Below are positions 24,609-33,774 of a stretch of DNA of 64,000 bases, piece by piece. Numbering within the stretch: position 1 is the first letter of the stretch; each line of letters begins with the position of its first letter. The stretch spans positions 13,395 to 77,394 of the forward strand of contig CAYHHA010000004.1 in NCBI GenBank assembly GCA_964356315.1. The letters are read 5' to 3'. This DNA is from CAYGFH01 sp964356315. GTDB lineage: Bacteria; Patescibacteriota; Microgenomatia; UBA10105; UBA927. The notes below the pieces were generated by a model that was not told the DNA's origin, ran no database searches, and saw only the letters and a list, made by a program, of their open reading frames with translations. Made by a program: the position numbers and the translations under genes.

Positions 24609-25634
24609 ATGCAAGGAGATATACTTTCAGCGCAAAACATGCAAAGCCTCCTTCTGGAGATTCAAGGTACTGTGCTTGAAGAAATCCAGAATAGTACGCA
24701 CCCTACGGATGTTTTACGCCTCACGTATCTTGGCGCAAAAAGTGAATTTACTCGAATTTCTCGAAATATTGCTCATATTCCAAAAGAAGACAAAGCGCAG
24801 ATAGGTCTGTTTATCAATGAAGTCAAACAGAGTATAGAAACTGCTATTGCTCAAAAATCAGATTCAAGCACGCAAAGCACCCAGTCAACATGGGTAGATG
24901 CAACAATGCCGGGCATAAAGCCCATACAAGGACATTTGCATCCGACCACATTGGTGATACGGGAGATGAACAATATTTTCAAAACAATGGGATTTAGTGT
25001 TGCAGACGGTCCGGAAATAGAAACAGATGAATACAATTATAATAGATTGAATCTTCCGCTTGATCATCCGGCCCGTGACCTACAGGATTCTCTCTACATA
25101 GAAGAGCCAAACTGGCTCCTACGGACCCATACGTCATCGGTTGAAAGTCATTTACTTGCCGAGGTAACACCACCGTTTCGCTATGTGATTCCAGGCAAGG
25201 TATACAGATTCGAAAACGCAAATGCCACAAATAACATTATGTTTTATCAGTATGAAGGCATGGCAGTAGGGACTGATATCACCATGGCAGAGCTCAAAGG
25301 GACACTGGATCAGTTTGTAAAGCAGTTTTTTGGGAGTGACCGTGAAACCAGATTTCGCTGTAAATATTATCCACAAGTGGAGCCTGGCGTAGGCGTTGAT
25401 ATCAGCTGTATATTTTGCCATAAAAAGGGATGTACTGTCTGCAAAGGTCGAGGATGGATAGAAATGCTCGGCGCTGGGATGGTGCATCCGAATATGTTTA
25501 CCAAAGCCGGCATGGACCCGTCAAGATACTCAGGGTTTGCCTGGGGGATGGGACTGGACCGCATTGTTATGCAACGCTACGGAATTTCTGACATCAGGTC
25601 TTTATATAATGGAGATATTGGCTATAGTGAATAA
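24609..25634 (+). CDS. pheS: Phenylalanyl-tRNA synthetase alpha subunit
   Basis: The catalytic subunit of the (alpha-beta)2 enzyme that charges tRNA-Phe. The N-terminal coiled coil (about 1-85) contains LTYLGAKSEFTRISR. The class II core has HPTTLVIREMNNIF, the signature HPARDLQDSLY, LRTHTSSVES and GWIEMLGAGMVHPNMF, ending GFAWGMGLDRIVMQRYGI. Start 24609 is chosen from the promoter spacing; the core begins at a later Met, so a few N-terminal residues remain uncertain. The beta-subunit gene follows after 6 nt. Confidence 0.93.
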   Translation: MQGDILSAQNMQSLLLEIQGTVLEEIQNSTHPTDVLRLTYLGAKSEFTRISRNIAHIPKEDKAQIGLFINEVKQSIETAIAQKSDSSTQSTQSTWVDATMPGIKPIQGHLHPTTLVIREMNNIFKTMGFSVADGPEIETDEYNYNRLNLPLDHPARDLQDSLYIEEPNWLLRTHTSSVESHLLAEVTPPFRYVIPGKVYRFENANATNNIMFYQYEGMAVGTDITMAELKGTLDQFVKQFFGSDRETRFRCKYYPQVEPGVGVDISCIFCHKKGCTVCKGRGWIEMLGAGMVHPNMFTKAGMDPSRYSGFAWGMGLDRIVMQRYGISDIRSLYNGDIGYSE

Positions 25635-25640
25635 ACCTAT

Positions 25641-27665
25641 ATGAATGTACCACTGCAATGGGTATCAGACTATGTAGCACTTCCGAAATCGGAAACTACT
25701 CTCACAGACAAGCTGACAATGGTCGGCCACATGCTGGATAAAAGAAAAGTAGTCGGCGATGCTGTGGTAATCGATCTGGAACTTCGAGGCAATAGATCGG
25801 ATATGTTCGGACTCATCGGAGTTGCCCGTGATGTCAGTGCGTGTTTTGGCACTGCGCTCACATTGCCACCCATTACCACTTTGCCTAAAACCGATCCGAA
25901 ATCCCCATTGATTCATGCGGATTCATCGGTAAATGGACTGGTCAAACGCTATATAGCTGTAACACTTTCAGTTGAAGTCAAACCTTCCCCGAAATGGTTG
26001 TCAGATCGGCTCACTCAGTATGGCATTGAACCTATAAACAATGTTGTTGATGTCACCAATTACGTCATGGTGGAGACGAGCCACCCTATGCACGCGTTTG
26101 ATCGAGACACACTGGATGGTGGTTCTCTCCACTTGCGAATGGCAAAAGCAAAAGAATCCTTCGACACCATCGCGCAGGGCACAACACTCTCATTAACACC
26201 ACACGATATTGCCATTTGTGATGCTTCAAAGGTGCAGTGCCTTACCTGTATAGGAGGAGCATCATCCAAAGTAACGCAAAAAACCAAAAATATATTACTG
26301 GAAACTGCCGTCTATGATGCAGCGTCAAGCAGACGGACAGCACGACGGCATAAAGTCGCAACTGAGGGCGGTAATAGACATGAAAAACACCAGGATCCAG
26401 AAGAATTGCCATTTACTCTTGCACGGGCAATCTTTCTACTCAAAGAAATTGCTAGTGGCAAGGTAACAAGTCTGGTCTCTGATTTTTATCCGAATCCTGC
26501 TTTGCCCCAAAAGATCGATTTTTACCCAAGCCACTTAGAAAAACTCGTGGGCATTCCTGTACCGGAAAAGGCGTGTATTTCCATTCTCAAATCATTGGAG
26601 TTTCATGGAGAACTAAAAAAGGATCATATAACCGTTACCGTCCCGTCATTTCGTACGGACGTGTTGCAGGAAGCGGATGTTATAGAAGAAATTATCAGAA
26701 TTTATGGCTATGAACACATCCCCGTCAAAACACTTTCAGGTGATCTCCCAACAGTAGGCACTCCGACACATCTGCAATTTCAGGAAACTGTACAGACTAT
26801 GCTTAAAGATCTTGCACTAAATGAAGTGATTACCGGCACACTCATCGGCAATGAGGTAATGCACCAATATGAAGCACATGGGATTTTTGACCCGTCTATT
26901 ACACTGTTAAATTCACCAGATCCACAGATTGCTACGCTTCGCCCATCACTGCTACAGAATCTTGTGGAGTATGCCAAAAGAAGTATGAGCTTTCGCACAG
27001 AGCGCATTGCACTATTTGAGATAGGCAATATTTATACACAGCCGAAAGCCAAACACTACACAGAGCACGCAAGAGCCGGCATGTTGATGGGAGGGTCAGT
27101 TCCATCGTCTTGGAATAGACCCGCAGCTCCGTTGTCATTTTTTGATTTGAAGGGTGTAGTTGAACTGCTACTTTCCCGTTTAGGTATCGAGTGTACGTTT
27201 GAGACAAACAGTAACCATCCGAGCCTTATATATCCGAGTATTCGATTGCTCTCTGGGAAAATGCAGATCGGTAGCATTGGGACGGTCGATTCCACTCTCT
27301 TGAAAAAACTCGGCATATCCCAGGAATTGTTTTACGCAGAGCTTGATCTGGAGAAATTAAGTACTTTAAAAACCTCCCCAGGCCAGCCATACACCACAGC
27401 ACCGATGTATCCGCCGATTGTCGAGGATTTCTCATTCACAGTTCCTGAGGATTTTTTTATAGCGCCGTGTATGCAGGCATTTTCTTCGCTTCATACAATG
27501 ATCACGTCTGTGGAACTTCGCGACGTCTATAAAAATAAGCGAATGCTTCGCGTGATATACAGTGATCCTAAAAAAACACTATCAGGTGAAGATATTGCAC
27601 CGATCAGAAAAAAACTTATTGAATTGGCCGAAGGGAAATTTGGCCTTATTCTAAAAACAGAATGA
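25641..27665 (+). CDS. pheT: Phenylalanyl-tRNA synthetase beta subunit, lacking EMAP/OB domain
   Basis: The beta subunit carries editing and tRNA-anticodon contacts. At 674 residues it is about 120 shorter than the E. coli protein. N-terminal MNVPLQWVSDYVAL...LTMVGHMLD (1-37) is joined almost directly to the B1 domain (VVIDLELRGNRSDMFGLIGVARDV), so the EMAPII-like tRNA-binding domain usually found at about 40-150 is absent. B3/B4 editing (HPMHAFD, ...IGGASS), B5, the catalytic-like core and the C-terminal ferredoxin-fold anticodon domain (YPPIVEDFSFTVPEDFF...) are present. It overlaps coaBC by ATGA. Confidence 0.93.
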   Translation: MNVPLQWVSDYVALPKSETTLTDKLTMVGHMLDKRKVVGDAVVIDLELRGNRSDMFGLIGVARDVSACFGTALTLPPITTLPKTDPKSPLIHADSSVNGLVKRYIAVTLSVEVKPSPKWLSDRLTQYGIEPINNVVDVTNYVMVETSHPMHAFDRDTLDGGSLHLRMAKAKESFDTIAQGTTLSLTPHDIAICDASKVQCLTCIGGASSKVTQKTKNILLETAVYDAASSRRTARRHKVATEGGNRHEKHQDPEELPFTLARAIFLLKEIASGKVTSLVSDFYPNPALPQKIDFYPSHLEKLVGIPVPEKACISILKSLEFHGELKKDHITVTVPSFRTDVLQEADVIEEIIRIYGYEHIPVKTLSGDLPTVGTPTHLQFQETVQTMLKDLALNEVITGTLIGNEVMHQYEAHGIFDPSITLLNSPDPQIATLRPSLLQNLVEYAKRSMSFRTERIALFEIGNIYTQPKAKHYTEHARAGMLMGGSVPSSWNRPAAPLSFFDLKGVVELLLSRLGIECTFETNSNHPSLIYPSIRLLSGKMQIGSIGTVDSTLLKKLGISQELFYAELDLEKLSTLKTSPGQPYTTAPMYPPIVEDFSFTVPEDFFIAPCMQAFSSLHTMITSVELRDVYKNKRMLRVIYSDPKKTLSGEDIAPIRKKLIELAEGKFGLILKTE

Positions 27666-28885
27666 AGTCCCTACATCTCCTTATCGGCATTTCTGGCGGG
27701 ATTGCCGCGGTTAAAATCCCTCTGCTTCTGAATGCTCTCAAACAGGATGGGATAGATATTGATGTTATAGAAACAAACAGTGCCACACGAATACTTCCTC
27801 CAAAAAATATATCCGAGATAACAGGCAAACCTGTTTATATCAATATGTATCCTCCTGATTTCGACCCACAGGAAGTTCTTTCAGCTCGCACGGTTGAACA
27901 TATTTCGCTTGCAGGAACTGCTTCGTTGTTTGTAATTGCGCCTGCGACTGCAAATGTTATTGCAAAACTTGCAAACGGCATTGCGGATGATTATTTGACC
28001 ACGACCGCGCTTGCGGTTTCTTGTCCAGTTCTTGTTTGTCCATCTATGAACACACACATGTGGCAACACCCCGCAACACAGAAAAATGTTCAGACACTTC
28101 GGTCACTTGGGCTTCATGTACTTCCTCCTGACTGCGGAGATTTGGCATGTGGATACAGTGGAGAGGGGAGACTGCCGGATATAGAAGTTATTACTCGCGA
28201 AATCAAACTTCTACTTCATACATCACAGTCTCTTACAGGTAAACGTGTGCTTATCACAACTGGGGGAACAACGGAAATGATTGACAGTGTCAGAACCATT
28301 TCCAACCGAAGCTCCGGAAAGATGGGAATTGCGATTGCAGAGGCGTGTTATCAGGCAGGAGCGACTGTCACAATTTTGAGATCTGTCAGTAGCGTTCATA
28401 CTCGGTATGGAATACCGGAACATGAATTTGAATCGGTGGAGGATTTGGATGTACTTCTTCAGAGGCATGTGCCAAATGCTGACATCGTGTTTCAAGTGGC
28501 AGCTGTGTCTGACTTTTCCATAAAGAATCCGTTTGTGGGGAAACATTCAAGCTCCGATCCACTCCCCTTGGAACTGGAACCGAAGAAAAAACTGCTAGAT
28601 ACCATAAAAACACTCAATCCACACGTATTTCTCGTGGCGTTTAAAGCAGAATATGGACTATCAAACGAAGAACTTGCTACCGTTGCATCGAAACGACTTT
28701 CGGAGAGCTCATCAGACCTTATCATCGCCAATGATATTGGGAGAGCAGGCGTCGGCTTTCAATCAGATGAAAATGAAGTGATGATTATCCCAAAAAACGG
28801 AACTCCCGAAGTATTACCTCGGGCTTCAAAAACAGACATCGCACAGCAAATTGTGTCAAAACTAGCAAAATTTATAATACACTGA
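27662..28885 (+). CDS. coaBC: Bifunctional CoaBC (phosphopantothenoylcysteine synthetase/decarboxylase)
   Basis: The 407-residue enzyme makes 4'-phosphopantetheine for coenzyme A. Residues 1-180 are the flavin-dependent decarboxylase CoaC (GISGGIAAVKIPLLLNAL; VIAPATANVIAKLANGIADD; PSMNTHMWQHPATQKN; the Cys-containing lid GDLACGYSGEGRLPD). Residues 190-407 are the synthetase CoaB (GKRVLITTGGTTEMIDSVRTISNRSSGKMG; AAVSDF; KPKK-like LELEPKKKLLDTI; ANDIGRAGVGFQSDENEV). CoA genes are unusual in strongly reduced genomes, so this may serve salvage of pantothenate derivatives. It is the last gene of the pheST operon. Confidence 0.93.
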   Translation: MKSLHLLIGISGGIAAVKIPLLLNALKQDGIDIDVIETNSATRILPPKNISEITGKPVYINMYPPDFDPQEVLSARTVEHISLAGTASLFVIAPATANVIAKLANGIADDYLTTTALAVSCPVLVCPSMNTHMWQHPATQKNVQTLRSLGLHVLPPDCGDLACGYSGEGRLPDIEVITREIKLLLHTSQSLTGKRVLITTGGTTEMIDSVRTISNRSSGKMGIAIAEACYQAGATVTILRSVSSVHTRYGIPEHEFESVEDLDVLLQRHVPNADIVFQVAAVSDFSIKNPFVGKHSSSDPLPLELEPKKKLLDTIKTLNPHVFLVAFKAEYGLSNEELATVASKRLSESSSDLIIANDIGRAGVGFQSDENEVMIIPKNGTPEVLPRASKTDIAQQIVSKLAKFIIH

Positions 28886-28940
28886 AGATGTATTGAAGTA
28901 CGTTGCAGCAACATACGATACCTTTTTGTTTAAGCATTTA

Positions 28941-28968
28941 TTGACTCAGGATATTTTGTCCTTAAAAT
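28941..28968 (+). promoter_or_regulatory. Possible promoter before GIY-YIG element
   Basis: TTGACT (28941-28946), 16 nt, TAAAAT (28963-28968). It lies outside the left palindrome and could transcribe through the element. No gene is closer. Confidence 0.35.
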
Positions 28969-29014
28969 CAGTAAGTACTATATTATCCTTCATATTTTTC
29001 ATTCATTTTTTTAA

Positions 29015-29041
29015 GTCATCCCCGCGCAGGCGGGGATCCAG
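29015..29041 (+). repeat. Left terminal palindrome of GIY-YIG unit
   Basis: The 27-nt sequence starts GTCATCCCCGCG and ends GGGGATCCAG. It folds as ATCCCCGC/GCGGGGAT. Compared with the inverted right copy, a C/T change is matched by a G/A change on the other strand of the stem, so pairing is preserved. Confidence 0.85.
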
Positions 29042-29055
29042 TCTATGCTGTATGT

Positions 29056-29353
29056 ATGTCTGATACATCGTATTGTGTCTACATAATGTCTTCACAGAGA
29101 AATGGAACTTTGTATATTGGTGTCACGGATAATCTGATACGACGTGTATATGAGCATAAAAATAACATAATAGATGGATTTACAAAAACGTATAGTGTTC
29201 ATCATTTGATCTACTTTGAAATTCATAACAATCCCTGAATCTGCAATTACACGAGAGAAACAGATCAAGAAATGGAATCGTTTGTGGAAATTACGATTGA
29301 TAGAAGAATCGAATCCGAATTGGAATGATCTATACGATGGATTATTGCAGTAA
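29056..29353 (+). pseudogene. GIY-YIG endonuclease relic (frameshifted)
   Basis: The first 60 codons encode a GIY-YIG domain start (YCVYIMSSQRNGTLYIGVTDNLIRRVYEHKN...FTKTYSVHHLIYFEIHNNP), with catalytic Tyr, Tyr and Arg in place, then TGA at 29236. Skipping one base in the CCC run near 29233 restores the usual second half (ESAITREKQIKKWNRLWKLRLIEE...WNDLYDGLLQ), ending TAA 29351. Normal small GIY-YIG proteins of the YhbQ type run continuously through this point. The gene is therefore inactivated by a +1 indel, or the indel is a sequencing error. It lies between inverted palindromes. Confidence 0.85.
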
Positions 29354-29364
29354 CCTAGACTCAT

Positions 29365-29391
29365 CTGGATTCCCGCCTTCGCGGGAATGAC
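29365..29391 (-). repeat. Right terminal palindrome of GIY-YIG unit
   Basis: On the minus strand this reads GTCATTCCCGCG...GGGAATCCAG, the same 27-nt motif as the left end with three substitutions, two of which compensate each other in the stem. Confidence 0.85.
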
Positions 29392-29412
29392 ACTAAATTA
29401 AGACAACTCACT

Positions 29413-31992
29413 TTATGGAGTTGGTGTTGGGCTTGATGTAGGAGTAGGGGAATTGTATGGAGAGTTCACTCCAATATGGCGTTCTGCATCCGCTGTTTTT
29501 CCTGTATCATCTGTCACTTTTGCACGAATCACATGAGAACCATTAGGTATCGTTATGGCCTCGGTAAACTTCGCTTCGGACCGTTCCTTTTTCTTTTCCC
29601 CATCTACATATATCTCTACTTTCGTAACAGTATGGATACTGGTCGCTTCGATTTTAAACGTCACGTCGTTGGAATTTACCTGCGATTTTTCTCCTGGCTC
29701 TCTGAATGCGACATTAATTTCCTCTCCTCCAGAGTATGTTTCTTTAGGTGGGTGGTATTTGCTATCTCCTTGAGAAGCTATCCATGCATCTATCCCTTCC
29801 TGCCATCGATTTTTCCCATCACCACTCACGGGATCTAACTCTGTAAATATCAAATATTTTTTTGTTTCATACTCGCCTTTATTTACTTCCACAGAATTTG
29901 CAAGCTTATTGGTGTCAATTCTCGATAATTTTATCGACTGGTAGATCACAGATGGGTTATTTGGCTCTGTACCCTTGATAAAACGTTCTTTTCTGGTCGG
30001 ACTTCCATCGACAGGTTGTCCACCGCTTAGCGCATCTATATCCATTTCAATAATTGATTCAGGTTTTGCAAACGGCTCGTCGGATTTTCCTTTAAGGGCT
30101 TCTTGGATTATACGATTCCAAATTGGGGCTGCGCCTGTGACACCTGACGCTAATGTCGGGCTCATCGGAGTATTATCATTGTTTCCAACCCACGTCCCAA
30201 CGACAACAGAAGGGGAGTATCCTATGGTCCAGTTGTCCCGTTTATCATCGGTCGTACCCGTCTTTACCGCAACAGTTTTCCCGGGAATCACGAGATAAGA
30301 CTTAGGACCGAACACTTCTTTTCTTGCGTCATTATCGGACAACATATCAGAAATTATATAGGCGACATCCGGAGCCAGCACAGATCTAGAGGATGGCGCC
30401 TTGTATTGATAGAGCACGGAACCTTTTGAGTCTTCTACTTTGAGAATTGATACAGGATCCATCCGATTTCCTTCTGTAGCAAACACTCCAAACGCACTGG
30501 TGATATGGAGCAGTGTTACTTCGCCTCCGCCCAGCGTCAAAGAGAGTCCGATGCGTTTCAGATTTTCATCAGTAGGCTCAAGTGTTGACAAGCCCATATC
30601 ATAGGCTAAGCGGAGCACGTCTTTTACACCGACTAGTGCGCTAAGCTTTACCGCTACCGTATTGATCGAATTTCCGAGGGCATATCGAAGAGTGACTGGG
30701 CCTAAAAACTTTCCATTATAATTTTTCGGATTATACTCTGGTTTCGCAATATCTCCGGATGGATATTTGGTATCCACATCCATCAGAAGTGATGCTGCGG
30801 TATATCCTTTTTTGAGCGCTGCAGCATAGGTAATAGGTTTTATCGTTGAGCCTGGTTGACGAAGCCCCTGAGTCACCACATTAAATTTAAATCCACTACT
30901 GTCGGTCGCAGAATAATCCTTAGAGCCCACCATAGAAAGAATTTCTCCAGTTTTCGGATCAATCACAACCGCAGCACCGTTGGATACTTTAAGATTTTTG
31001 GCTTTTGCGACTTCTTCTTTCACGATCAGTTGCGCCTTTTCCTGGAGATTCCAATCGAGTGTAGTGGTCACACGAAGACCACCACCTTCTACTTTATCAA
31101 CGCCAAATTTATCGACGAGCTGTTCTTTAATATACGCGATAAAATGCGGAGCCTTTAGGCTTTCTGAATCTTCCGTAAATTTTATTGTTTCGAGCTGTTT
31201 TTTTGCGTCGGTCTCTTGTGTGGATGTAATATATCCGTCCTCACGCATGCGACGAAGTACCTGTTCTGTTCTCCACACATATGCCTTTGGCACACCGGTA
31301 AAAGGCGAATACTTTGAGGGTGATTGTGGTAATCCGGCTAATATGGCACATTCCACGAGACCAAGCCCTCGGGCGGGTTTATTAAAATATAGCTGTGCTG
31401 CGGATTCAACACCCACAGCGGTTCCTCCGTATGGGGCTTCGTTGAGATACATGAGGAGAATATCGTCTTTTTTATATTTTCTCTCTATCTGAATGGAAAG
31501 AATTGCTTCCTTTATTTTACGGGGGAGTGAGCGCTCATTGGTAAGCAGTACATTCTTTACTAACTGCTGAGTCAACGTCGAACCACCTTGACAACGATGA
31601 AGGATGACACAGGCAACGGCACCACGGAGAATGCCGGTAACGGATAAGCCTTGATGTTTATAAAAATCCTTATCTTCAACCGCAATCGTTCCAAGTTTCA
31701 AAAAATTCGGAATATCCTCATACTTTACCGGAAGTCTATTTTGACTTTCATAAATGTCATAGAGAGTGGTGCCATTTCTATCTAATATAACGGTAGAGAG
31801 TCCATCGGTTCTTCGGACCTTGTCTGGTCGGGGCAAATCTTTGGCATACCACGCAAATAATATGCCAACACCTATCATTCCCACGATAAGAGAGATAAAT
31901 GCGCCCATCGCTATGGTTGCCCATGTCGCTGTCTTTATCTTATGGGTGCCAAGCATTTTTTGTAGCTGGCGCTTATTAAATACATCAAGCAT
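29413..31992 (-). CDS. Class A penicillin-binding protein (PBP1A type)
   Basis: An 859-residue bifunctional peptidoglycan synthase. A membrane helix (about 24-49) anchors it. The glycosyltransferase domain (about 75-245) has E106DKDF and QGGSTLTQQLVKN and the second catalytic Glu in MYLNEAPYGG. The transpeptidase domain (about 330-640) has S380-T-I-K383, S440-I-N442 and K575-T-G. The C-terminal 130 residues add a beta-sandwich (VNVAFREPGEKSQV...VDGEKKKER) and a Pro/Thr tail. The minus-strand promoter ends 6 nt before ATG 31992. It polymerises and cross-links the wall outside the membrane. Confidence 0.95.
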   Translation of the reverse strand: MLDVFNKRQLQKMLGTHKIKTATWATIAMGAFISLIVGMIGVGILFAWYAKDLPRPDKVRRTDGLSTVILDRNGTTLYDIYESQNRLPVKYEDIPNFLKLGTIAVEDKDFYKHQGLSVTGILRGAVACVILHRCQGGSTLTQQLVKNVLLTNERSLPRKIKEAILSIQIERKYKKDDILLMYLNEAPYGGTAVGVESAAQLYFNKPARGLGLVECAILAGLPQSPSKYSPFTGVPKAYVWRTEQVLRRMREDGYITSTQETDAKKQLETIKFTEDSESLKAPHFIAYIKEQLVDKFGVDKVEGGGLRVTTTLDWNLQEKAQLIVKEEVAKAKNLKVSNGAAVVIDPKTGEILSMVGSKDYSATDSSGFKFNVVTQGLRQPGSTIKPITYAAALKKGYTAASLLMDVDTKYPSGDIAKPEYNPKNYNGKFLGPVTLRYALGNSINTVAVKLSALVGVKDVLRLAYDMGLSTLEPTDENLKRIGLSLTLGGGEVTLLHITSAFGVFATEGNRMDPVSILKVEDSKGSVLYQYKAPSSRSVLAPDVAYIISDMLSDNDARKEVFGPKSYLVIPGKTVAVKTGTTDDKRDNWTIGYSPSVVVGTWVGNNDNTPMSPTLASGVTGAAPIWNRIIQEALKGKSDEPFAKPESIIEMDIDALSGGQPVDGSPTRKERFIKGTEPNNPSVIYQSIKLSRIDTNKLANSVEVNKGEYETKKYLIFTELDPVSGDGKNRWQEGIDAWIASQGDSKYHPPKETYSGGEEINVAFREPGEKSQVNSNDVTFKIEATSIHTVTKVEIYVDGEKKKERSEAKFTEAITIPNGSHVIRAKVTDDTGKTADAERHIGVNSPYNSPTPTSSPTPTP

Positions 31993-31998
31993 ATATAT

Positions 31999-32027
31999 AT
32001 TGTACTTATCATTGTCTGATTTGGCAA
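31999..32027 (-). promoter_or_regulatory. Leaderless promoter of PBP gene
   Basis: On the minus strand: TTGCCA (32027-32022), 17 nt, TACAAT (32004-31999), 6 nt, ATG 31992. No room for a Shine-Dalgarno downstream of the transcription start. Confidence 0.65.
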
Positions 32028-32164
32028 TTTATGCTATAGTTTATAAACAGATATGAGTCTATTGCGTTGTTCGTATTATTTTAGTTATTTTACCTCTTCT
32101 TTGATGGGGCAACGTGACGTGAGAAAAGCGAAATAATAGAACATATAACTCCCGCACCGATGAA

Positions 32165-32187
32165 CCCCGTCAAGACGGGGTTTTTTT
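32165..32187 (+). promoter_or_regulatory. Terminator-like hairpin in aminotransferase leader
   Basis: CCCCGT (32165-32170), loop CAAG, ACGGGG (32175-32180), seven T (32181-32187). The ATG at 32209 is only 21 nt later, so this is either an attenuator of that gene or the terminator of an unseen upstream RNA. An outer pairing of TCCCGCAC (32148-32155) with GTGGGA (32188-32193) is possible. Confidence 0.6.
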
Positions 32188-32208
32188 GTGGGATTTTTTT
32201 GTATTCAT

Positions 32209-33762
32209 ATGACACCAGAACGAACAATTTCAGTACAAAGACCGGAAACACAAATTCAAACAGGAATCGACTTTGCGTCGATTGGTAACCCTTTGGGCAG
32301 AAGTCCATTTATCGACCAACATGGTGAGAGCTTCATAGTTTCAGAATCGGATGTGTTAACACATTTTTCTCATTGGCTCCGTATTCCTGCTGATCATATA
32401 GCTATCGCAAAGGGCAGTAGTGCCCTTATAGAAACGTTGCCATCCATATGTATGAAACGAGGAGATTCCTGCGTGTTACCCGTTCCAACATACTTCGGAC
32501 TTGAAGAGTCGCTAGAACCACTAGGCGTGAGAACAATTCGTGTTCAAGCCCCAATTGACCAGGGGTACAAAATCACGCGAGCATACAAAGAGCAAGTACT
32601 TTCTGAAATTCGAACATCGGCGCCTTCTCTCGTATGGCTCTGCAGTCCGAATAATCCAACTGGCGTATCATGGGAGCTCAGCGATATAGCTGAGATTGCT
32701 GAGGCTAGTTCGGCACTAGTCATTGTCGATGAAGCATACCAGGATTACGTCGACCCAGATAACGAAGAGTCAGCAATACGACTGATTCCAGATCATGAAA
32801 ATATCCTAGTAACAAAAACATTTTCAAAAGCATTTGGCATGCCTGAATCGCGCATTGGTATCGCCATAGCGGACCCAAAACTAATATCCAAAATTAGAAA
32901 TCAATCCATAGAAAAGCCTTCAGCTGAAGCACTATCTTTAGCCATTGAGGCAATAGGGGACATAGATCATGTTCGCCGTACTGCGAAATATATCAAGGAA
33001 GAGTCGAGATTTCTCGAAAACAGTATTGCTGACATGAATCATATACATCTAGGAAGCACTCCAGCGTGCGGGATTGCAATTCTTAGACATGAATCGCTGA
33101 ATCTACATGATTTGCTACAGCTATCTGGAATAGAGGCAAGAGATATAAACACGCAAGAAGGACTTGAGGGATTTGAGTATGTTCGGATTGGAATAAAAAC
33201 CCGAAGAGAAAATATTCGACTCATTGAAGCACTCCGATTATGTGATCAACTTATCGAGGGTAGAGACATTTTGTTACAAAGAAGAGTTGATCCTTCGATG
33301 ATCGAGAAAGTTCATTCTCTTATGAAAGCCGAATTTATGGGAGTGGGTGGAAAGCTTCGAGATTGCTCTTTGGAAGATTTTACATCACTTGTATCAAATC
33401 GTGGGCAACTTTGGACAGTAACAAAAGGTGAAAGTATACTTGCCTCTTGCACGATAGAATCGCTGAATATTAATGCTATAAAGTGGCTATACATAAACAA
33501 TGGGCTAGTTTGCCCCGAACTACGACACAAAGGTGGGCAATTACAATCATCACTCATCCAAAAGGCTATGAATGCGAATAATCCTAAAAGTCGATATATT
33601 GTCATTACCCATGCACATAGCATATTCGAGCGTCTTGGATTTAGAGCCGTGTCACTCGACCAATTACAAGACATCGATCCTGATATTTCGACATGCATAG
33701 AACCAAAAATTCGACAAGATGATCCAGCAACGATCTATATAAAAATTCCGTCATCGATGTAG
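32209..33762 (+). CDS. PLP aminotransferase fused to a GNAT acetyltransferase
   Basis: A 517-residue fusion. Residues 1-350 are a fold-type I aminotransferase close to HisC/CobD types: SPNNPTG (147-152), VDEAYQDY with D174, TKTFSKAFG with the PLP lysine K207, and R215. Residues 365-517 look like a GNAT N-acetyltransferase (AEFMGVGGK...SILASCTIESLNINAIKWLYINNGLVCPELRHKGGQLQSSLIQKAM...FERLGFRAV). The pairing suggests amino transfer and N-acetylation of the same small molecule, perhaps an amino-sugar or amino acid; the substrate is unknown. It stands apart in a genome segment without amino-acid biosynthesis and may be acquired. Confidence 0.75.
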   Translation: MTPERTISVQRPETQIQTGIDFASIGNPLGRSPFIDQHGESFIVSESDVLTHFSHWLRIPADHIAIAKGSSALIETLPSICMKRGDSCVLPVPTYFGLEESLEPLGVRTIRVQAPIDQGYKITRAYKEQVLSEIRTSAPSLVWLCSPNNPTGVSWELSDIAEIAEASSALVIVDEAYQDYVDPDNEESAIRLIPDHENILVTKTFSKAFGMPESRIGIAIADPKLISKIRNQSIEKPSAEALSLAIEAIGDIDHVRRTAKYIKEESRFLENSIADMNHIHLGSTPACGIAILRHESLNLHDLLQLSGIEARDINTQEGLEGFEYVRIGIKTRRENIRLIEALRLCDQLIEGRDILLQRRVDPSMIEKVHSLMKAEFMGVGGKLRDCSLEDFTSLVSNRGQLWTVTKGESILASCTIESLNINAIKWLYINNGLVCPELRHKGGQLQSSLIQKAMNANNPKSRYIVITHAHSIFERLGFRAVSLDQLQDIDPDISTCIEPKIRQDDPATIYIKIPSSM

Positions 33763-33768
33763 TATAAT
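33763..33768 (+). promoter_or_regulatory. Consensus -10 box of tyrS
   Basis: TATAAT directly after the stop of the fusion gene, 6 nt before ATG 33775. No good -35 is visible. It predicts a leaderless tyrS mRNA. Confidence 0.55.
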
Positions 33769-33774
33769 TTGCGT

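Larger units (their letters stand above)
29015..29391 (+). mobile_element. Candidate GIY-YIG mini-element bounded by inverted palindromes
   Basis: A 377-bp unit. The 27-nt left end (29015-29041) and the 27-nt right end (29365-29391) are inverted copies differing at three positions, each itself a hairpin. The enclosed gene is a GIY-YIG nuclease relic with a frameshift. Mobility is inferred from this architecture; no target-site duplication was identified. Confidence 0.5.

Noticed and set aside
32090..32308. 72-codon minus-strand frame across the aminotransferase leader
   Set aside because: It runs through a GC hairpin/T-run and the start of the plus-strand gene, with no supporting motif or ribosome site.
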